Assembly (NCBI GenBank): GCA_005408345.1
Contig: SEMN01000018.1
Location: 845,501-909,500 of the forward strand
DNA: 64,000 bases
Reading direction: 5' to 3'
From: Macquaria australasica
Lineage: Eukaryota > Chordata > Actinopteri > Centrarchiformes > Percichthyidae
Under the pieces are notes generated by a model. The model saw nothing but the letters and a program-made list of their open reading frames with translations, did no database searches and had not been told where the DNA came from. Each line of letters starts with the position of its first letter. Positions within the stretch are counted from its first letter, which is position 1. The position numbers and the translations under genes are program-made. Of the stretch, positions 62,701 to 64,000 are shown one piece after another.

Positions 62701-64000
62701 TAACTCATTTTAATGCACTTCCACATTTCCCCCCCTCTTTTGGCAACTCAGTGTCATTCTACAATCCCTAGTTTGGGTGACATACTATTCTGGAGAGTCA
62801 TCTGAGCTAACATTCCCATCTGACAAGGAAGAACTCTCTCTGATAAGACACTGCAAGACTGATGGAGGACATTTTTATCTAATCATGAGAGCATACAATT
62901 TTTTAACAAACTGTGGCCTAGGAGAGTGAATATATTTTATTGACTGGCTGACAAAGGTTATTGGAATACTTATGCAGTAAAGACAACCCAATCGGGCATC
63001 ATTGAAACCATCCCAGTAACTTGTCGTTAAGTAGTTCTATTTAAAAAAAAAAAAAAAAATCAACAAATCTAGTAACTTTTTTGGCAGACAGACAGCTACA
63101 AAGAGACAAGAAGCAGTGGGATATCAGTTATTTTTGATGAAAACCAGCTACACATGGAGGAACTAGCATCAGAGGAACAAAGATGCAAAGTGGCAACAAG
63201 CTGCGCAAAAACTGGCAGAGAAAAGTGTAACTTTATACAAAATGTCCTACAGCGTGTGGAAACGAAACAAAAGCACTTGTGTTGATTCCCACAGAGAACA
63301 CAAAGAACAGAATACAGCTACCAAATCACTGAAGCTGAATATGGAACTGACAGAATCGATGTTAACATGTTTGAAATCTTTTGTGAGATTAACATTTGGA
63401 CATGTACATTTTGCAAATACTTTGTTCATAGTAAATATTAACAAAGCATGACCCAAACTGTACATAAATTGATTTTTTATGCATGCTTTTGAAAATATAT
63501 TCACCACATTGTATTTCACTTTTCTTTACGTTATACTCATGTTTCAGTAGGAACATAAACCCGTAACTCTGGCAGCCTGTGTACAGAAGCATGTTATAAC
63601 CTCACATCAAAGTGGGATCATCATCATAAATAAATTAAATTAATACAGGTAAAGTCAACCTCCATATGACCCAAAATGATATACTGCGTATTGTATTTAG
63701 TTATTAGAGACCTTGAACTAATGACTAGATAATGTATTTCAATGCTATTGGAAGACTGCATTTTCCATCCATCAGATTTTAATGGGATTTTGCCAAAACC
63801 ATGTAGCTTGTCATCCATGTATGAATTGTGTGATGAGTTGTTTTGACATGTACCAGCATACTGCATGACAGAAATGTCAAGCTAGGACCTCAACGGGGAC
63901 ATGATGACATGACTGTCAGGGAACACTGATTTGGTATTTTGCATATCAGGATAGAGAAAGAAATTAATACTTTAATACAATATCATATCAGTAAAATACA
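59727..64000. other. No gene recognised
   Basis: AT-rich DNA with a poly-A run near 63043-63059 and a CTCTCT patch near 62460. The overlapping frames at 62354-62771 and 63242-63592 have no recognisable product. Confidence 0.6.

Overview
The window looks like non-coding nuclear DNA from a ray-finned fish, probably a percomorph teleost. The DNA is AT-rich, with scattered microsatellites and no dense gene arrangement, operons or bacterial-type genes. Several repeat families resemble ones I know from teleost genomes, and there is one complete Tc1-type transposon. I recognise no host protein-coding gene, rRNA, tRNA or CRISPR array. The simplest reading is a gene desert or the inside of a very large intron. 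Apart from the transposase, the open reading frames are short, match no family I know, and are mostly what chance would give in 64 kb.

The clearest feature is a 1,604-bp Tc1/mariner element at 58121-59724. It is flanked by TA dinucleotides and has inverted repeats of about 200 bp, whose outer 92 bp are identical. It carries an uninterrupted 340-residue DD34E transposase with its own TATA box and polyadenylation signal. The reading frame is open, but a residue next to the second catalytic Asp and a nearby pair of residues differ from what I recall for the family. The enzyme may therefore be inactive although the element looks young.

Older mobile-element debris lies elsewhere. At 16298-16500 (minus) there is a frameshifted fossil of a LINE reverse transcriptase. 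At 21994-22729 there is a TTAA-flanked, short-TIR non-autonomous element. At 25971-26208 there is a hAT-like MITE, with a possible decayed relative at 29128-29336. A common fish interspersed repeat with internally repeated units lies at 35714-36171. Three loci (25716-25800, 43335-43412, 56751-56846) share a block around CTCAAGG. A possible dispersed repeat lies at 48745-49050.

Two foldback structures stand out. The one at 50900-51000 has the size and shape of a microRNA precursor. The one at 53753-53863 has 35-bp arms and a 41-nt loop. Two short palindromes (1258-1281 with TAATTA cores, and 45487-45506) and two stretches with splice-site-like borders (6961-7110 plus; 12740-12881 minus) are recorded as candidates only. 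Nothing I can see links any of these into a pathway. The only working unit is the transposon, whose product would act on its own terminal repeats.
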